Shown: positions 1 to 9,547, counted from the stretch's first letter. The stretch is DNA of 64,000 nt from Dietzia cinnamea NBRC 102147 (GCF_001571065.1 NZ_BCSW01000001.1:1-64000), one strand, 5' to 3'. Program-made: numbers and translations. The notes: generated from the letters alone by a model not told the origin.

Positions 1-1213
1 CTAGGCTGGCCGGCGTCGTCGAGGCCGCCAGGTCCCTCCTCGGCCTCCGATATCACCGCCACGAGGTCATCGTCGTCAACGACGGGTCGTCCGACAACAC
101 CTTCCGCGTCCTCATCGAGGCGTTCGACCTGGTCCGCGCCAACCGCGAGGTGCCCTACGAGATCCCCACCCGCCAGACCCCCCGCGGCATCTACGTCCCC
201 CGCGACGGCTACACCCGCCTCACGGTCATCGACAAAGCCAACTCCGGCCGCTCCGACTCGATCAACGTCGGCATCAACGCCTCCGTCGAGGACCTCATCA
301 TCTGCGTCGACGGTGACTCCCTGCTCGACCCCGACGCCCTGCTCGTCGTCACCGAACCCTTCGCCGACGACCCGCTCCGCACCGCCGCTACCGGCGGCGT
401 CGTCCGGGTCGTCAACGGGTGCACCATCCGCTCCGGACAGATCATCGACGTCCGGATGTCCCGCAACGTGCTCGCCCAGATCCAGGCGCTCGAGTACCTG
501 CGATCGTTTTTCCTCGGCCGCTCCGGATGGTCCAAGCTCCGCGCCCTCATCCTCATCTCCGGGGCTTCCGTCGCGATCTGCTGGTGGAGGTCGGCGGCCT
601 CGACCCCGATTCCATCGGAGAAGACTTCGAACTGGTCATGCGCATCCACCGCCTGCTGCGGGAGCGCGACCAGGAGTACAGCGTCACATTCGTGCCCGAG
701 CCGGTGTGCTGGACCGAGGTGCCGGAGACGCTGCCGGTCCTACGTAAGCAGCGCGCCCGCTGGCACCGGGGACTGTGGGAGACCCTCGTCAAACACCGCG
801 TCATGTTCGGCAACCCCCGCTACGGGCGGGCCGGGGTCCTGGCCGTGCCCTACTACTGGGCCTTCGAACTGTTCGCCCCACTCATCGAGGCCGTCGGCCT
901 GGTTCTCATGGTCCTCGGATTCGCGCTCGACCTGGTCAACCCCACCACGTTCTGGCTGTTCCTGGCGGTCGCCTACGGATACGCGATCGTCGTGGCGCTG
1001 GCGGCCGCCGCCGTCGACGAGGTGTACTTCTCGCGCTACTACCGCTTCGGGAGTCTGCTCTCGCTCATCAGCTCGGCCGCCCTGGAGAACATCGGCTACC
1101 GCCAGCTCCACGTGGTGTGGCGACTGCGCGGCTGGTGGCAGGCACTCCGCGGGACCGAGCAGAACTGGGGCGTCATGACGCGACGCGGATTCACCACCGA
1201 GAACGTGTCATGA
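1..1213 (+). pseudogene. Processive family 2 glycosyltransferase, 5'-truncated by the window edge and frameshifted
   Basis: Membrane glycosyltransferase of the cellulose/hyaluronan/poly-GlcNAc synthase type, expected to polymerise a surface polysaccharide from a nucleotide sugar. The reading frame is open from position 3 and shows the nucleotide-sugar fold (VIVVNDGSSD, then DGDSLLDPDAL with a DxD) until about 563, where it changes frame by -1. The new frame continues with RRDLLVEVGGLD, the EDFEL acceptor motif and the QRARW motif of processive enzymes, then hydrophobic C-terminal helices ([20 protein letters not shown] region). Homologues normally read ISGAFGxFRRD here, so about 1 or 10 nt are missing near 558-570. 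The stop overlaps the start of the downstream kinase (ATGA), so the two were probably co-transcribed. True mutation or sequence error cannot be told apart. Confidence 0.75.
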
Positions 1214-2753
1214 GCCCGCGCGAGAAGCAGGCGCCCGAGGTCTCGCGGATCCTGCGCGACAAGAGCCGCCGGATGCTGATCCTCGTCGTGGTGGTGGCGC
1301 TGCTGGGGCCGCTGATGCTGCTCCTCCAGTACAAGCTCTCGCAGCGCACCAGCACCGTCTACACGCCGGTCGTCGACGCCACGAGCCACCTGGTGATCGC
1401 GATGCGGTGGGCCCAGTCCGACCTGCGGATCGATCGCGTCTACGACGTAACGGGGGCGGAGGACCGACTGCGGGCGCTCAAAACCGACTCCGACGAGACG
1501 CTCGCCGAGTTGGACCGGCTTATCGGCGACGACGCCGAGTTCACCCCCGCCCTGGCAAGGCTGACCGCCTCGTCCGCGAGCTGGTGGTCGTACGCCGACT
1601 CGATCGTGGGGATGGAGGAGGGGTACTCGGCCGCCGACGATCCGACCGGCCGCGCGCAATCCGTCAGCGCGCTGGCCGACTTCTCCGAGATGATCGCGGC
1701 AGCGGACTCGATCCACACCCTCGCCAGTGACGAGCGCGTCCGGATGCGCGGCCTACGGACCCGGGTGCTGGTCGGCGGCTCGGCAGCGGCCTTAGCGATG
1801 ACCCTCGCCGCCGCCCTCGCGATCGTCCGCGGGACCCGTCGGACCGCCGAGGAGATCGTCGACCCCATCGAGGAGATGGCCGCCGTGGCCCGACTCGACA
1901 CGGTTGGCGGCCGGGGCACCCGGGCGCGCACCGACCACGGGCCGGCCGAGGTACGCGCGCTGGCCGAGGCCTTCAACACCCTGCTCGACACGCGGGACGA
2001 CTATGAGGCCGGGCGCGAGGAGCAGCTCAGCAGGCTCGAGGAGCTGGACCGGCAGAAAGACGCATTCGTCTCCACGGTCAGTCACGAGCTGCGCACTCCG
2101 CTCGCGTCGATCGTGGGCTACACGGAGATGCTCTGCGACGGCGACGGCGGGGAGCTGACGAGCGCGCAACATCGCCTGGTCGGGTGGTCCAACGTAATGC
2201 CGACCGCTTGCGCGGTCTCATCGAGGACCTGCTGATCCTCAGCCGCATCGAGGCACAGAACCTCGATATCGCCCACGAGCGGCTGGACCTCGGCGAGGTG
2301 GTGAGGAACGTGACCGAGTCGCTGCAGCCCGCGGCCGTCCGCGCGGGCCTGGCGCTGGTCGAACAGGTCGAGCCGGCCGAGGTCATCGGTGACGCCCTCC
2401 AGCTGGAGCGGGCCGTGACCAACCTCGTCAGCAACGCGATAAAGTTCACGCTCGGAGGTGGATCGGTCACCGTCGGCCTGACCGTCGACGAGCACGTCGC
2501 CACCGTCACGGTCGCCGACACGGGCATCGGCATCCCCGAGGCCGAACAGGAACACCTCGGCACCCGGTTCTTCCGGTCGAGCACCGCCCAGCACCGCTCG
2601 ATCCCCGGGACCGGCCTGGGGGTGAACATCGTGCAGGCGATCGCCGACGCGCACGGCGGCGGCCTCGACTTCGACTCGGTGGAGGGCGAGGGCACCACGT
2701 TCCGGCTGGCGGTCCCCCTGTGGAGCGCCGGCGCCGGGTCGCCCACCACCTGA
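1210..2753 (+). pseudogene. Sensor histidine kinase, single frameshift
   Basis: Two-component sensor kinase. The N-terminus has a transmembrane helix at about residues 20-38 and a second near 195-215 ([18 protein letters not shown]), bracketing an extracellular helical domain. A HAMP-like linker follows, then the H-box [15 protein letters not shown]. The frame breaks at a GGG run (2182-2184). Adding one G restores [19 protein letters not shown] in register, and the protein then continues through the N-box (NLVSNAIKF), DTGIGIP and GTGLGVNIV of the ATPase domain to the stop at 2753. Everything but one base is intact, so a one-base homopolymer error or a very recent mutation is likely. The start is the ATG overlapping the glycosyltransferase stop. 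No response regulator is visible nearby. Confidence 0.8.
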
Positions 2754-2759
2754 GCCGGG

Positions 2760-4220
2760 CTACAACCCCAGCCGCGTCCGCAGTTTCATCGCGCCGAAGT
2801 ACATCGACGCCTGCTTCTTCTTGTCCGGGCCGAACGGCGGCACCATGAAGTCGGCAGCGGAGTAGTCGAACGAGTGCAGCGCCACCGCCCGCTCGTGCGT
2901 GAAGGTCCGGAAGCCGTAGCGGCCGTGGTACGAGCCCATGCCGGAGTTGCCTACGCCGCCGAAGGGGATGGCGGAGGAGACCATGCCGATGCCGAAGTCG
3001 TTGCCGTAGATGTTGCCGGAACGGGTGCGGTCGGCCACCGTCTCGAACCGCTCGTTCTTCTCTCCGTACCAGTACAGGACGAGCGGGCTGGGCCGGTCGT
3101 TGATGTACCGGATGGGCTCCTCGACGCTCTGGTAGCCGAAGACGGTGAGGACGGGGCCGAACACCTCGTCGGAGTCGATGTCCATCTCCGGGGTGACGCC
3201 GGTGAGCAGGGTGGGCGCGATCTTCCGGGTGAGCGCGTCCGGCAGCCGCTCCCCCGTCGGTGCGGCTTCCCGCTTGGTCGCGCCCTTGGCCACGGCGTCG
3301 TCCACCAGCCCGACGATCCGCTCGTAGTTCGAGGTGTTGACCGTGGCGGTGTAGTCCGGGTTACCGACGATCGCCGGCAGGGTGCGACGCCACTGGTCCA
3401 ACACGGTCTCGCAGAACGCGTCGTACTGGTCGTCGTGCACGAACACGTAGTCCGGGCACATGCAGACCTGACCACCGTTGACCAGGCGGGCGGAGGCGAT
3501 GTTGCGCGCTGCCCGCTCGAGGCCGGCGGAGGCGTCCACGACCACCGGGTTCTTGCCGCCGAGCTCGAGGGTCACCGGGGTGAGGTTCTCGGCGGCGTCC
3601 CGGGCGATGGACTTGCCGACGCCGGGCGAGCCGGTAAAGAACAGGTGGTCGTACGGGAGGCGGGAGAAGTCGGATCCGCGGCCGTGTTCGGGGCCGGCAA
3701 AGGCCAGCTCGTCGACGGCGAAGTATTCCGGCGCCCGGCTGCAGAGCACCTCCGTGGTGTGCGCGGTGACCGAGCTCGGGCGGATCATCACCCGGTTGCC
3801 GGCGGCCAGCGCGGAGCCCGCGGGGACAATCGTGAGGTAGAGCGGGAAGTTCCAGGGGCCGATGATCCCCACGACGCCCTTGGGGTCGTGCCGGATCTGC
3901 TGCGTGAAGCCCAGGCGGTCCAGGGCGCGCGAAGGCCGGGTGGGCCTCATCCACTTGCGGACGTGGCCGCGCTGGTGGTCCAGGTCCGGGATCGAGGAGG
4001 CGATGTCGGAGAGCGTGGAGAGCGTCTCGGGGCGGGAGCCGTAGTCCTCGCGCATGGCCTCGGTGAGCTCGGCGGCGTTGTCCAGGACGAGCTTCTTGAG
4101 CCGGCTGATGCGGTCGCGGCGGATCTTGGCGCCGGGCTGCGGGTCGGCGAGGAAGGACTGCTGCTGCCGCTCGAGGATCTGCGCGAGCGTGAGGTCGCGG
4201 GCGGTGGGGGTCGTGGCCAT
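2760..4220 (-). CDS. Aldehyde dehydrogenase (coniferyl-aldehyde dehydrogenase-like)
   Basis: NAD(P)-dependent aldehyde dehydrogenase of 486 residues, close to the coniferyl-aldehyde dehydrogenase/class 3 type. Visible motifs: PWNFP (about 122-126), the general-base Glu in TLELGGKNP (E219), and the catalytic Cys in NGGQVC (C253). The start is set at the ATG at 4220 because a TACCCT -10 hexamer (4227-4232) lies 6 nt upstream, implying a leaderless mRNA. In-frame codons further upstream would put a KstR-type box inside the gene. The box at 4231-4244 suggests the enzyme belongs to the steroid regulon, for instance oxidising a side-chain aldehyde. The substrate is inference. It converges on the kinase with a 6-nt gap. 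Confidence 0.85.
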   Translation of the reverse strand: MATTPTARDLTLAQILERQQQSFLADPQPGAKIRRDRISRLKKLVLDNAAELTEAMREDYGSRPETLSTLSDIASSIPDLDHQRGHVRKWMRPTRPSRALDRLGFTQQIRHDPKGVVGIIGPWNFPLYLTIVPAGSALAAGNRVMIRPSSVTAHTTEVLCSRAPEYFAVDELAFAGPEHGRGSDFSRLPYDHLFFTGSPGVGKSIARDAAENLTPVTLELGGKNPVVVDASAGLERAARNIASARLVNGGQVCMCPDYVFVHDDQYDAFCETVLDQWRRTLPAIVGNPDYTATVNTSNYERIVGLVDDAVAKGATKREAAPTGERLPDALTRKIAPTLLTGVTPEMDIDSDEVFGPVLTVFGYQSVEEPIRYINDRPSPLVLYWYGEKNERFETVADRTRSGNIYGNDFGIGMVSSAIPFGGVGNSGMGSYHGRYGFRTFTHERAVALHSFDYSAADFMVPPFGPDKKKQASMYFGAMKLRTRLGL

Positions 4221-4230
4221 GCCCCCAGGG

Positions 4231-4244
4231 TAGAACGTGTTCTC
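4231..4244. promoter_or_regulatory. KstR-type operator upstream of the aldehyde dehydrogenase
   Basis: TAGAACGTGTTCTC fits the KstR consensus TnnAACnnGTTnnA at all positions but the last. It overlaps the -10 hexamer of the minus-strand aldehyde dehydrogenase promoter, so bound repressor would block RNA polymerase directly. Confidence 0.7.
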
Positions 4245-4394
4245 GCCATGTGCGAGCCGGCTGGAAGCACGGGACGTTACAGAAGATTCTAAGTAGATGA
4301 ATATTTTCACAAAACTCTTATCGGGTAGCCAATCGCTTGGAGACGTGCTTACATCGCCCATGTCACATCCCTCCACACGTAAGGAAGAGAATCC
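4245..4394 (+). promoter_or_regulatory. AT-rich upstream region of the secreted protein gene
   Basis: The stretch 4279-4325 is markedly AT-rich compared with everything around it, for example GATGAATATTTTCACAAAAC. It lies upstream of the secreted-protein gene, which has a clear ribosome binding site (AAGGAAGAG, 4381-4389). It probably holds that gene's promoter, but I cannot assign -35 and -10 boxes with confidence. Confidence 0.35.
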
Positions 4395-5228
4395 ATGCGC
4401 ACTCGCGTCACTCTCGCCGCGTTCGCGGTCGCCGCCCTGGCGTCCACTCCCCTCGCCAACGCCCAGTCAGCCGAGTTCATGCTCGAGGCCCAGGCCGCCT
4501 CGACCGCGGCCGGCTCCAGCATCCCGGCCGGCTCGCTCGGCTCCATCGGCGCGCCCGAGGACGACGGCCCCGCTCTCGGCACCAACCTGGGTACCGTCGA
4601 CGGCGACCGCTCGGTCGGCTGCGACGTCAACTGGGTCGCCGAGGCGATCAACGCCCGCACGGTCGGCGAGGGCGACCTCTACCTCGACCGCGACGGCAAG
4701 CCGGTCAACAGCCCCGCGAATGGCGGCTTCGTCTCCGAGCTGAGCTCCGGCTTCGACAGCCCCGGCGAGCTGCAGCTCCAGCACTGGATCAACGGCAACA
4801 CCTTCCACTGGCGTACGCCGGTCGCCACCCAGGTGCCGATCAATGACGCGGTCCTCACCCTGACGTTCGAGCCGAACACCTTCACCCAGGCGCCGAACGG
4901 CGGAGAAACGAATTTCTTCGAGACGCGCGAGGACGCCTTCGGCATGCCGGACTACACCTGGGACGTCAAGCTCCCTGAGCCCGTCGTCACCGGCTCGGCG
5001 GAGGAGGGCTACACGCTCACCTACGAGCTCGGCGATCTCGACGCCAAGACGGGCGTCGGCGTCCAGGTCAGCGGCCCCGTCGCCGCCGAGACCAAATCGA
5101 TGACCGGCACCGCCACCCTGACCGGCACCTACCCGGTCGGCAGCGGCACCTGCACCCCGGTGCAGGGCTCGATCGCCGGCACCCCGCTCGGCTCGCTCGC
5201 CGGTTCGCTCACCGACCTCGGCAGCTGA
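4395..5228 (+). CDS. Secreted protein of unknown function with Gly/Ser-rich C-terminus
   Basis: 277 residues with a clear Sec signal peptide (MRTRV, hydrophobic core, ANA|QS cleavage near residue 24). The mature part holds one Cys near residue 76 (VGCDVNW) and another near the end (SGTCTPV), which could form a disulfide. It is rich in short beta-type segments and ends GSLAGSLTDLGS. The start is supported by AAGGAAGAG five bases upstream. I do not recognise the family. Its size and composition resemble cell-envelope proteins of mycolic-acid bacteria, but a porin assignment would be a guess. The closing GSL-x2-LGS motif also ends the secreted protein at 26924-27481. Confidence 0.75.
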   Translation: MRTRVTLAAFAVAALASTPLANAQSAEFMLEAQAASTAAGSSIPAGSLGSIGAPEDDGPALGTNLGTVDGDRSVGCDVNWVAEAINARTVGEGDLYLDRDGKPVNSPANGGFVSELSSGFDSPGELQLQHWINGNTFHWRTPVATQVPINDAVLTLTFEPNTFTQAPNGGETNFFETREDAFGMPDYTWDVKLPEPVVTGSAEEGYTLTYELGDLDAKTGVGVQVSGPVAAETKSMTGTATLTGTYPVGSGTCTPVQGSIAGTPLGSLAGSLTDLGS

Positions 5229-5270
5229 TCCCGCCGCACCCGAGCGCAGCACAGCGCTGACACCGAACAT

Positions 5271-5300
5271 CGCACCCCCTGCCGATCGGCAGGGGGTGCG
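5271..5300. terminator. Bidirectional terminator hairpin between convergent genes
   Basis: A 30-nt perfect palindrome with arms CGCACCCCCTGCC and GGCAGGGGGTGCG around a GATC centre. It lies between the secreted protein (+) and the acyl-CoA ligase (-). There is no strong T-tract on either side. Confidence 0.7.
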
Positions 5301-5330
5301 GTCGTTCTCAGGGCCGGTCCAGGTCCCCGG

Positions 5331-6926
5331 CTACGCCCAGTACGGGTCCTTGAGCGTCCGCTTGACCAGCTTGCCGTTGGCCTGCCGCGGCAGCTCGTCC
5401 ACCACGTCGATCGAGCGCGGCATCTTGTACTTGGCCAGCCGGGCGCTCAGGTCGGAGAGGATCTGCGCCGTGAGCTCGTCGGACTCGGTGTAGCCCTCCG
5501 CCAGCTCGATGACGGCCTTGACCTCCTCGCCCCAGTCGGCGTGCGGGATGCCGAACACGGCGGCGTCGCGGACCGCGTCGTGGCGGGTCATCTCCGCCTC
5601 GATCTCGGCCGGGTAGATGTTCACGCCGCCGGAGATGATCATGTCGTTCTTGCGGTCGCAGAGGAACAGGTAGCCGTCCTCATCGACGTACCCGATGTCG
5701 CCCATCGTGAACAGCTCGCCCACGTAGGTCTTGGCGGTCTTCTCGGCGTCCTGGTGGTACTCGAACCGCGAGCCGTGCATCTGGAGGTACACGTTGCCGA
5801 TGTCCCCGGTGGGCAGCTCGTTGCCGTCGTCGTCGAGGATCTTGAGGGTGGTGGTACGCCACGGCCGCCCCACCGATCCCGGCTTGCGCAACCACTCCTC
5901 GCCGGTGATGGTGCAGCCGCCGCCCTCGGTGCCGGCGTAGTACTCGGTGAGCACCGGGCCCCACCAGTCGAGCATCGCCTGCTTGACGTGCTGGGGGCAC
6001 GGCGCGGCGCCGTGGACGATCGTCCGCAGGCTCGACACGTCGTACGTCGCCCGCACGTCCTCCGGCAGCTCGAGCAGCCGCGAGAACTGCGTGGGCACCA
6101 TGTGCGACTGCGTCACCCCGTGCGCGTCAATGAGCCGCAGCATCTCCTCCGGCGTCCACTTGTCCATGAGCACCACGGCCTGGCCCAGGTTGAGCGAGAT
6201 GGCCACAAAGTTGAGCACGGCCGTGTGGTACAGCGGCGAGCCGCAGATGTGGACGTTGTCCGGACCCTCGATGCCGAAGCCGGCGAAGAAGTAGTAGTTG
6301 GGCACCGTCACCTGGTCCGGGCTCGCCCCGGTGAGCGGGCGGCGCACGCCCTTGGGGCGGCCGGTGGTGCCACTGGTGTAGAGCATCGGCGCGCCGAGCG
6401 TGCGGTCCCGCGGCAGCGGGTCGGACCCCTCGGCGCGCGCGGTGAGCTCGGCCAGCGGCCGGAAGCCCGGGACGTCGCCGATCGCGTAGCAGCGCGCGGG
6501 GTCGAGCCCGGCCTCGCTCGCGGCGGCGGAGGCCACGTCGGCGAACCGCTCGTCGGCCACGAACACCGTCGAGCCCGAGTTCTCCAGGATGTACGCCACC
6601 TCCGGCCCGGTGAGGTGCCAGTTGGCCGGCGCCACGTACAGGCCGATCTCCAGGGCGGCAAAGTACACCTCGAGGAAGCCGATCCCGTTGGGCGCCAGCA
6701 GCACGATGCCGTCGCCGGCCGTCAGGCCCAGCGCCTGCAGGCCGCGCGCGTAGCCGTGTGCGGCGTCGGCCAGCTCGCCGAAAATGACCTGGCGGCCCGA
6801 GGCCTCGATGACGGCGGTGCGGTGGGGCTCGGCCTCGGCGATGCGGTAGACGCTGGTCACGTGCTCCCCGGTGCGGGGGTCGAGGATGCCGGCGTCGGCG
6901 GGAACGGACGGGGCGGGCGCAGTCAT
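5331..6926 (-). CDS. Acyl-CoA synthetase (FadD family)
   Basis: ATP-dependent acyl-CoA ligase of 531 residues in the ANL superfamily. It shows the phosphate-binding loop LYTSGTTGRPKGV, the EYYAGTEGGG motif, the adenylate-binding TMGDIGYVDEDGYLFLCDR region, and the C-terminal lysine motif RQANGKLVKRTL. It should activate a carboxylic acid to its CoA thioester. The start is the ATG at 6926: a -10 hexamer TAGTGT (6934-6939) lies 7 nt upstream, so the transcript is probably leaderless, and the KstR-type box at 6938-6951 overlaps that hexamer. This places the ligase in the steroid regulon. The exact substrate and FadD number cannot be read from sequence alone; it is distinct from the FadD3- and FadD19-like ligases elsewhere in the window. 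Confidence 0.85.
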   Translation of the reverse strand: MTAPAPSVPADAGILDPRTGEHVTSVYRIAEAEPHRTAVIEASGRQVIFGELADAAHGYARGLQALGLTAGDGIVLLAPNGIGFLEVYFAALEIGLYVAPANWHLTGPEVAYILENSGSTVFVADERFADVASAAASEAGLDPARCYAIGDVPGFRPLAELTARAEGSDPLPRDRTLGAPMLYTSGTTGRPKGVRRPLTGASPDQVTVPNYYFFAGFGIEGPDNVHICGSPLYHTAVLNFVAISLNLGQAVVLMDKWTPEEMLRLIDAHGVTQSHMVPTQFSRLLELPEDVRATYDVSSLRTIVHGAAPCPQHVKQAMLDWWGPVLTEYYAGTEGGGCTITGEEWLRKPGSVGRPWRTTTLKILDDDGNELPTGDIGNVYLQMHGSRFEYHQDAEKTAKTYVGELFTMGDIGYVDEDGYLFLCDRKNDMIISGGVNIYPAEIEAEMTRHDAVRDAAVFGIPHADWGEEVKAVIELAEGYTESDELTAQILSDLSARLAKYKMPRSIDVVDELPRQANGKLVKRTLKDPYWA

Positions 6927-6937
6927 GCCCTCCACAC

Positions 6938-6951
6938 TAGAACGTGTTATC
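6938..6951. promoter_or_regulatory. KstR-type operator upstream of the acyl-CoA synthetase
   Basis: TAGAACGTGTTATC matches TnnAACnnGTTnnA except the final base. It starts 11 nt upstream of the ligase start codon and overlaps its -10 hexamer. Confidence 0.65.
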
Positions 6952-7032
6952 GCCACGATGTCGGAACTTCGGCCCAGCACGGCACACGACGGCCACACGC
7001 CGGGCGCCGGAGGCGGGATTATCCTCGTCGTC

Positions 7033-7911
7033 ATGAGCCCGAATCCCCAACGCCCCTCGCGCTCTCACCAGTCGCCGCGCCGCCGACTCCGCGCGACCGA
7101 CGCCCAGCGCGACTCGGTGTGGAAGGCCCTCGACGCCGCCATGACCGACGGCCAACTCGACCGCTTCGAGCACCTCGAGCGCACCCGCGCCGTCCACCGC
7201 ACCACCTACGTGGACGAGCTGCGCCCCCTCGTGGCCGACCTGCAGGGCGTCACCACCGACCTGCCCGACGAGAGCGGCCGCCCGGCCCGCGCCGGGGACG
7301 CCGCCGGGCTCGAGAAGCACGGGGGCGAGAAGCCCGCGGGCGACACGCGCCGGCGTCAGTGGCCGGTCGTGGCGGGCGTCGCCGCCGCCCTCGTCGTGGT
7401 GGGCGTCGCGGTGGTCGCCTCCCCTCCCGGTGACACCCCGGGCCCGGACCTCCCGTCGATCTCCGCCCCCGCCGAGCCGGGCCCGCTCCACACCGACGAG
7501 GGCCTGGAGCGGATGCTCGCCTCCGCCCGCGAGGAGTTCGGCGACGTCCCGATCGACGTGCTCACCGTCCACGGCGACCGCGCGACCCTGATGTACGAGG
7601 ACCCCACCGAGCCCGGCAAGCGCCTGTCGCACCAGTTCAGCGGGGGCGAGTGGCAGGAGCCCTCCTTCCACTCGCGCACCGAGTCGGCGACCTTCCGGCT
7701 CGACGGGATCGACGCCACCACGGTCATGGACGCACTCGAGTCCGCGCCCGCCGAGCTGGGCCGCGAGGGCGCCCCGGTCAGTCACGTCTCGGTGTTCGCC
7801 GACGTGTTGGGCGAGCCCGAGTTCACCGTCGCCGTGCACGCCGGCGAACGCCTGGGCACGGTCCGCTACGACCACGACGGCGACGTCCTGCGCGTGGACG
7901 CCCCGAACTGA
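7033..7911 (+). CDS. DUF1707-domain membrane protein, first of a tandem pair
   Basis: 292 residues. Residues about 15-70 carry the DUF1707 pattern (RATDAQRDSVWKALDAA, EHLERTRAV, ELRPLVADLQG). A linker of charged residues and one transmembrane helix (WPVVAGVAAALVVVGVAVVA, near 112-131) follow, then an extracytoplasmic C-terminal domain with no family I recognise. It is a membrane-anchored protein of unknown function. The ATG at 7033 has TATCCT (7020-7025) 7 nt upstream, a leaderless signature. The next gene is a paralogue. Confidence 0.8.
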   Translation: MSPNPQRPSRSHQSPRRRLRATDAQRDSVWKALDAAMTDGQLDRFEHLERTRAVHRTTYVDELRPLVADLQGVTTDLPDESGRPARAGDAAGLEKHGGEKPAGDTRRRQWPVVAGVAAALVVVGVAVVASPPGDTPGPDLPSISAPAEPGPLHTDEGLERMLASAREEFGDVPIDVLTVHGDRATLMYEDPTEPGKRLSHQFSGGEWQEPSFHSRTESATFRLDGIDATTVMDALESAPAELGREGAPVSHVSVFADVLGEPEFTVAVHAGERLGTVRYDHDGDVLRVDAPN

Positions 7912-7981
7912 TCCCGCCACCGGACCCGGCCGGGCCCGCGCGAGGGTAACGGAATTCTCACCCGCGGCTATCCTCGGGGCC

Positions 7982-8919
7982 ATGGCCACCACTTCTGGTC
8001 CGACGCCCCTCCGGGCCACGGACGCCGATCGCGCCGCCGTGCTCGACGCCCTCGACACGGCCCACGACTCCGGGCATCTCGACCACGTGGAACACTACGA
8101 ACGCGTCCGCGCGGCCACCGCCGCCCGCCACCTCGACGACCTCCGCCCGCTGGTGGCCGACCTCCAGGGCAAGGTCCGCCTCCCCGCCGGCCGCACGCCC
8201 GCCCGTCGGACGAACACCTCGTCGTCGTCACCCCACCGCACCACCCCCCTCTCCGCCGAGCAGATCCGCGACATCGAGGTGCCGACGCAGTGGTCCACCC
8301 GCAAGAGCGTCGGCGTGGCCGCCGTGGTCCTCGCCGGGGCGCTGGGCCTGTTCCTCGCGCTGGCGCCGCTGAGCGACGACACGCGGCCGATCGACGACCC
8401 CGGCGAGTCCGTGATCGCCCGGCCCGCGCCCGCGGGGGACGAGGGGCCGGGGGCGACGACGGCGAGGCCCGCGTCTTCGACACCCCCTCGGCGCTCTCGG
8501 CGGAGGGCCTCACCCGCATCCGCGACACCGCACCCGACGCCGCCGGCTCCGAGGTGGCCACCGACCTCGTGGTGTACCCCGAGTACGCGGTCCTCACCTG
8601 GCCCGACGCGGAGCACCCCAGCCGCGAGTTCCGCATGACCTACCGCAGGGGCTGGGACGACCGCGACGACTCGCCCGCCTCACCCCTGCCCGACCCGACG
8701 TTCCGGATCGCCGACATCGACCCGGCCCTCGTCGCCTCCGTGGTCCGCGGCGCCCCCGAGACCCTCGGGATCCCCGACCCCACCAGCACGTACGTCATCA
8801 TCGACGCCGACGAGCAGGGCCTGCCCCAGTACCGGGTGTACGTGAGCAACGACGTCCACCTGAGCGGCTACCTACTCGTGGACCACACCGGCGAACCCAA
8901 GAGCATCCACGCCCCGTAG
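7982..8919 (+). pseudogene. DUF1707-domain membrane protein, second of the tandem pair, frameshifted
   Basis: Paralogue of the gene before it: N-terminal RATDADRAAVLDALDTA and DLRPLVADLQG align with the first copy, and a transmembrane helix follows (SVGVAAVVLAGALGLFLALAPL). The frame breaks in the G-rich stretch 8434-8453 (three runs of 4-5 G). One added G continues the protein as GGDDGEARVFDTPSALSAEG and on to the stop at 8919, giving a C-terminal domain like the paralogue's. A leaderless start is supported by TATCCT (7969-7974) 7 nt before the ATG. As the break sits in G runs, a sequencing indel is at least as likely as real decay. Confidence 0.7.
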
Positions 8920-8928
8920 ACGGCCTCC

Positions 8929-9183
8929 TCAGTCGAGAAGATCCAGGTAAGCCTTCCGAGCCTTCATTGCGTGGATGATCTCGATAGAACCATCGTCATA
9001 CCGCAACGCGACGATCTCGAGCACCCGACCCACAGTGTCGAACCCCAGGGCAAGAATGCGTTGTGGATGGTCATCGTCGAGTGGACCGGTCAACAGCGGA
9101 GAATCGAATGCGGTGCGAATCTCCCCTTCGGTCAGGCCATGCTTGAACGCCGACCGCCGAAGGATCACGAGGCCGAGGCCCAC
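8929..9183 (-). CDS. Small protein resembling a BrnT/RelE-type toxin
   Basis: 84 residues with a GTG start. Features: FKHGLTEGEIRTAF near the N-terminus, a central LGFDTVGRVLEIVALRYDDG and the C-terminal IIHAMKARKAYLDLLD. This resembles the compact RNase-fold toxins of type II toxin-antitoxin modules, and the last motif recalls BrnT-like proteins. The gene overlaps the 3' end of an upstream ribbon-helix-helix gene by 19 nt, the usual antitoxin-first arrangement. The function is inferred from size, partner and these motifs and has not been tested. It has no apparent link to steroid metabolism. Confidence 0.6.
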   Translation of the reverse strand: MGLGLVILRRSAFKHGLTEGEIRTAFDSPLLTGPLDDDHPQRILALGFDTVGRVLEIVALRYDDGSIEIIHAMKARKAYLDLLD

Positions 9184-9425
9184 TCCGCGAGTGCCCTGCG
9201 GATCGCGTCGGACCGGTTGAGGTGCTCGCGCTCCGCACGTGCCATCACGGCTTCGAGCTCAGCGTCCGTCAAACGGACGGGGACGACCTTGGACGTGCCA
9301 CCCGCGCGAACCGGCCTGCCCATTCGCGGGCGGAGCCATTCCGGGTCATATCCCTTTTCCGCCTCGTCGACCCACTTGTCGATCTGGCTCTCGGTCACAT
9401 CGCGACCCTCGATCTTCCGCTCCAT
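9165..9425 (-). CDS. Ribbon-helix-helix antitoxin
   Basis: 86 residues. The C-terminal half is a ribbon-helix-helix DNA-binding domain (VPVRLTDAELEAVMARAE, then RSDAIRRALAEWA). The N-terminal half (about 1-45) is probably the toxin-neutralising segment. The ATG at 9425 is chosen because a TACACT -10 hexamer (9433-9438) lies 7 nt upstream. Longer in-frame starts lack such support. It overlaps the toxin gene downstream, indicating translational coupling and probable autoregulation. Confidence 0.7.
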   Translation of the reverse strand: MERKIEGRDVTESQIDKWVDEAEKGYDPEWLRPRMGRPVRAGGTSKVVPVRLTDAELEAVMARAEREHLNRSDAIRRALAEWASAS

Positions 9426-9547
9426 GGCGACTAGTGTAATACGAATGTCCTCGGCGGTCACCCCCGCGCACGTGCCGTGCCCTAGACGCCCCTTCCAGGG
9501 CACCCCAGGTCAGCGCGCCGCCGCGCCGGGGGCCCCGCCGAAGCCCC

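Noticed and set aside
2874-4292. 472-codon plus-strand open frame
   Set aside because: Antisense of the aldehyde dehydrogenase. Composition is Gly/Arg/Val-rich shadow sequence with no motifs. The same holds for other long antisense frames such as 5541-7433, 15274-16947, 27405-28757, 35251-37266 and 58013-59647.
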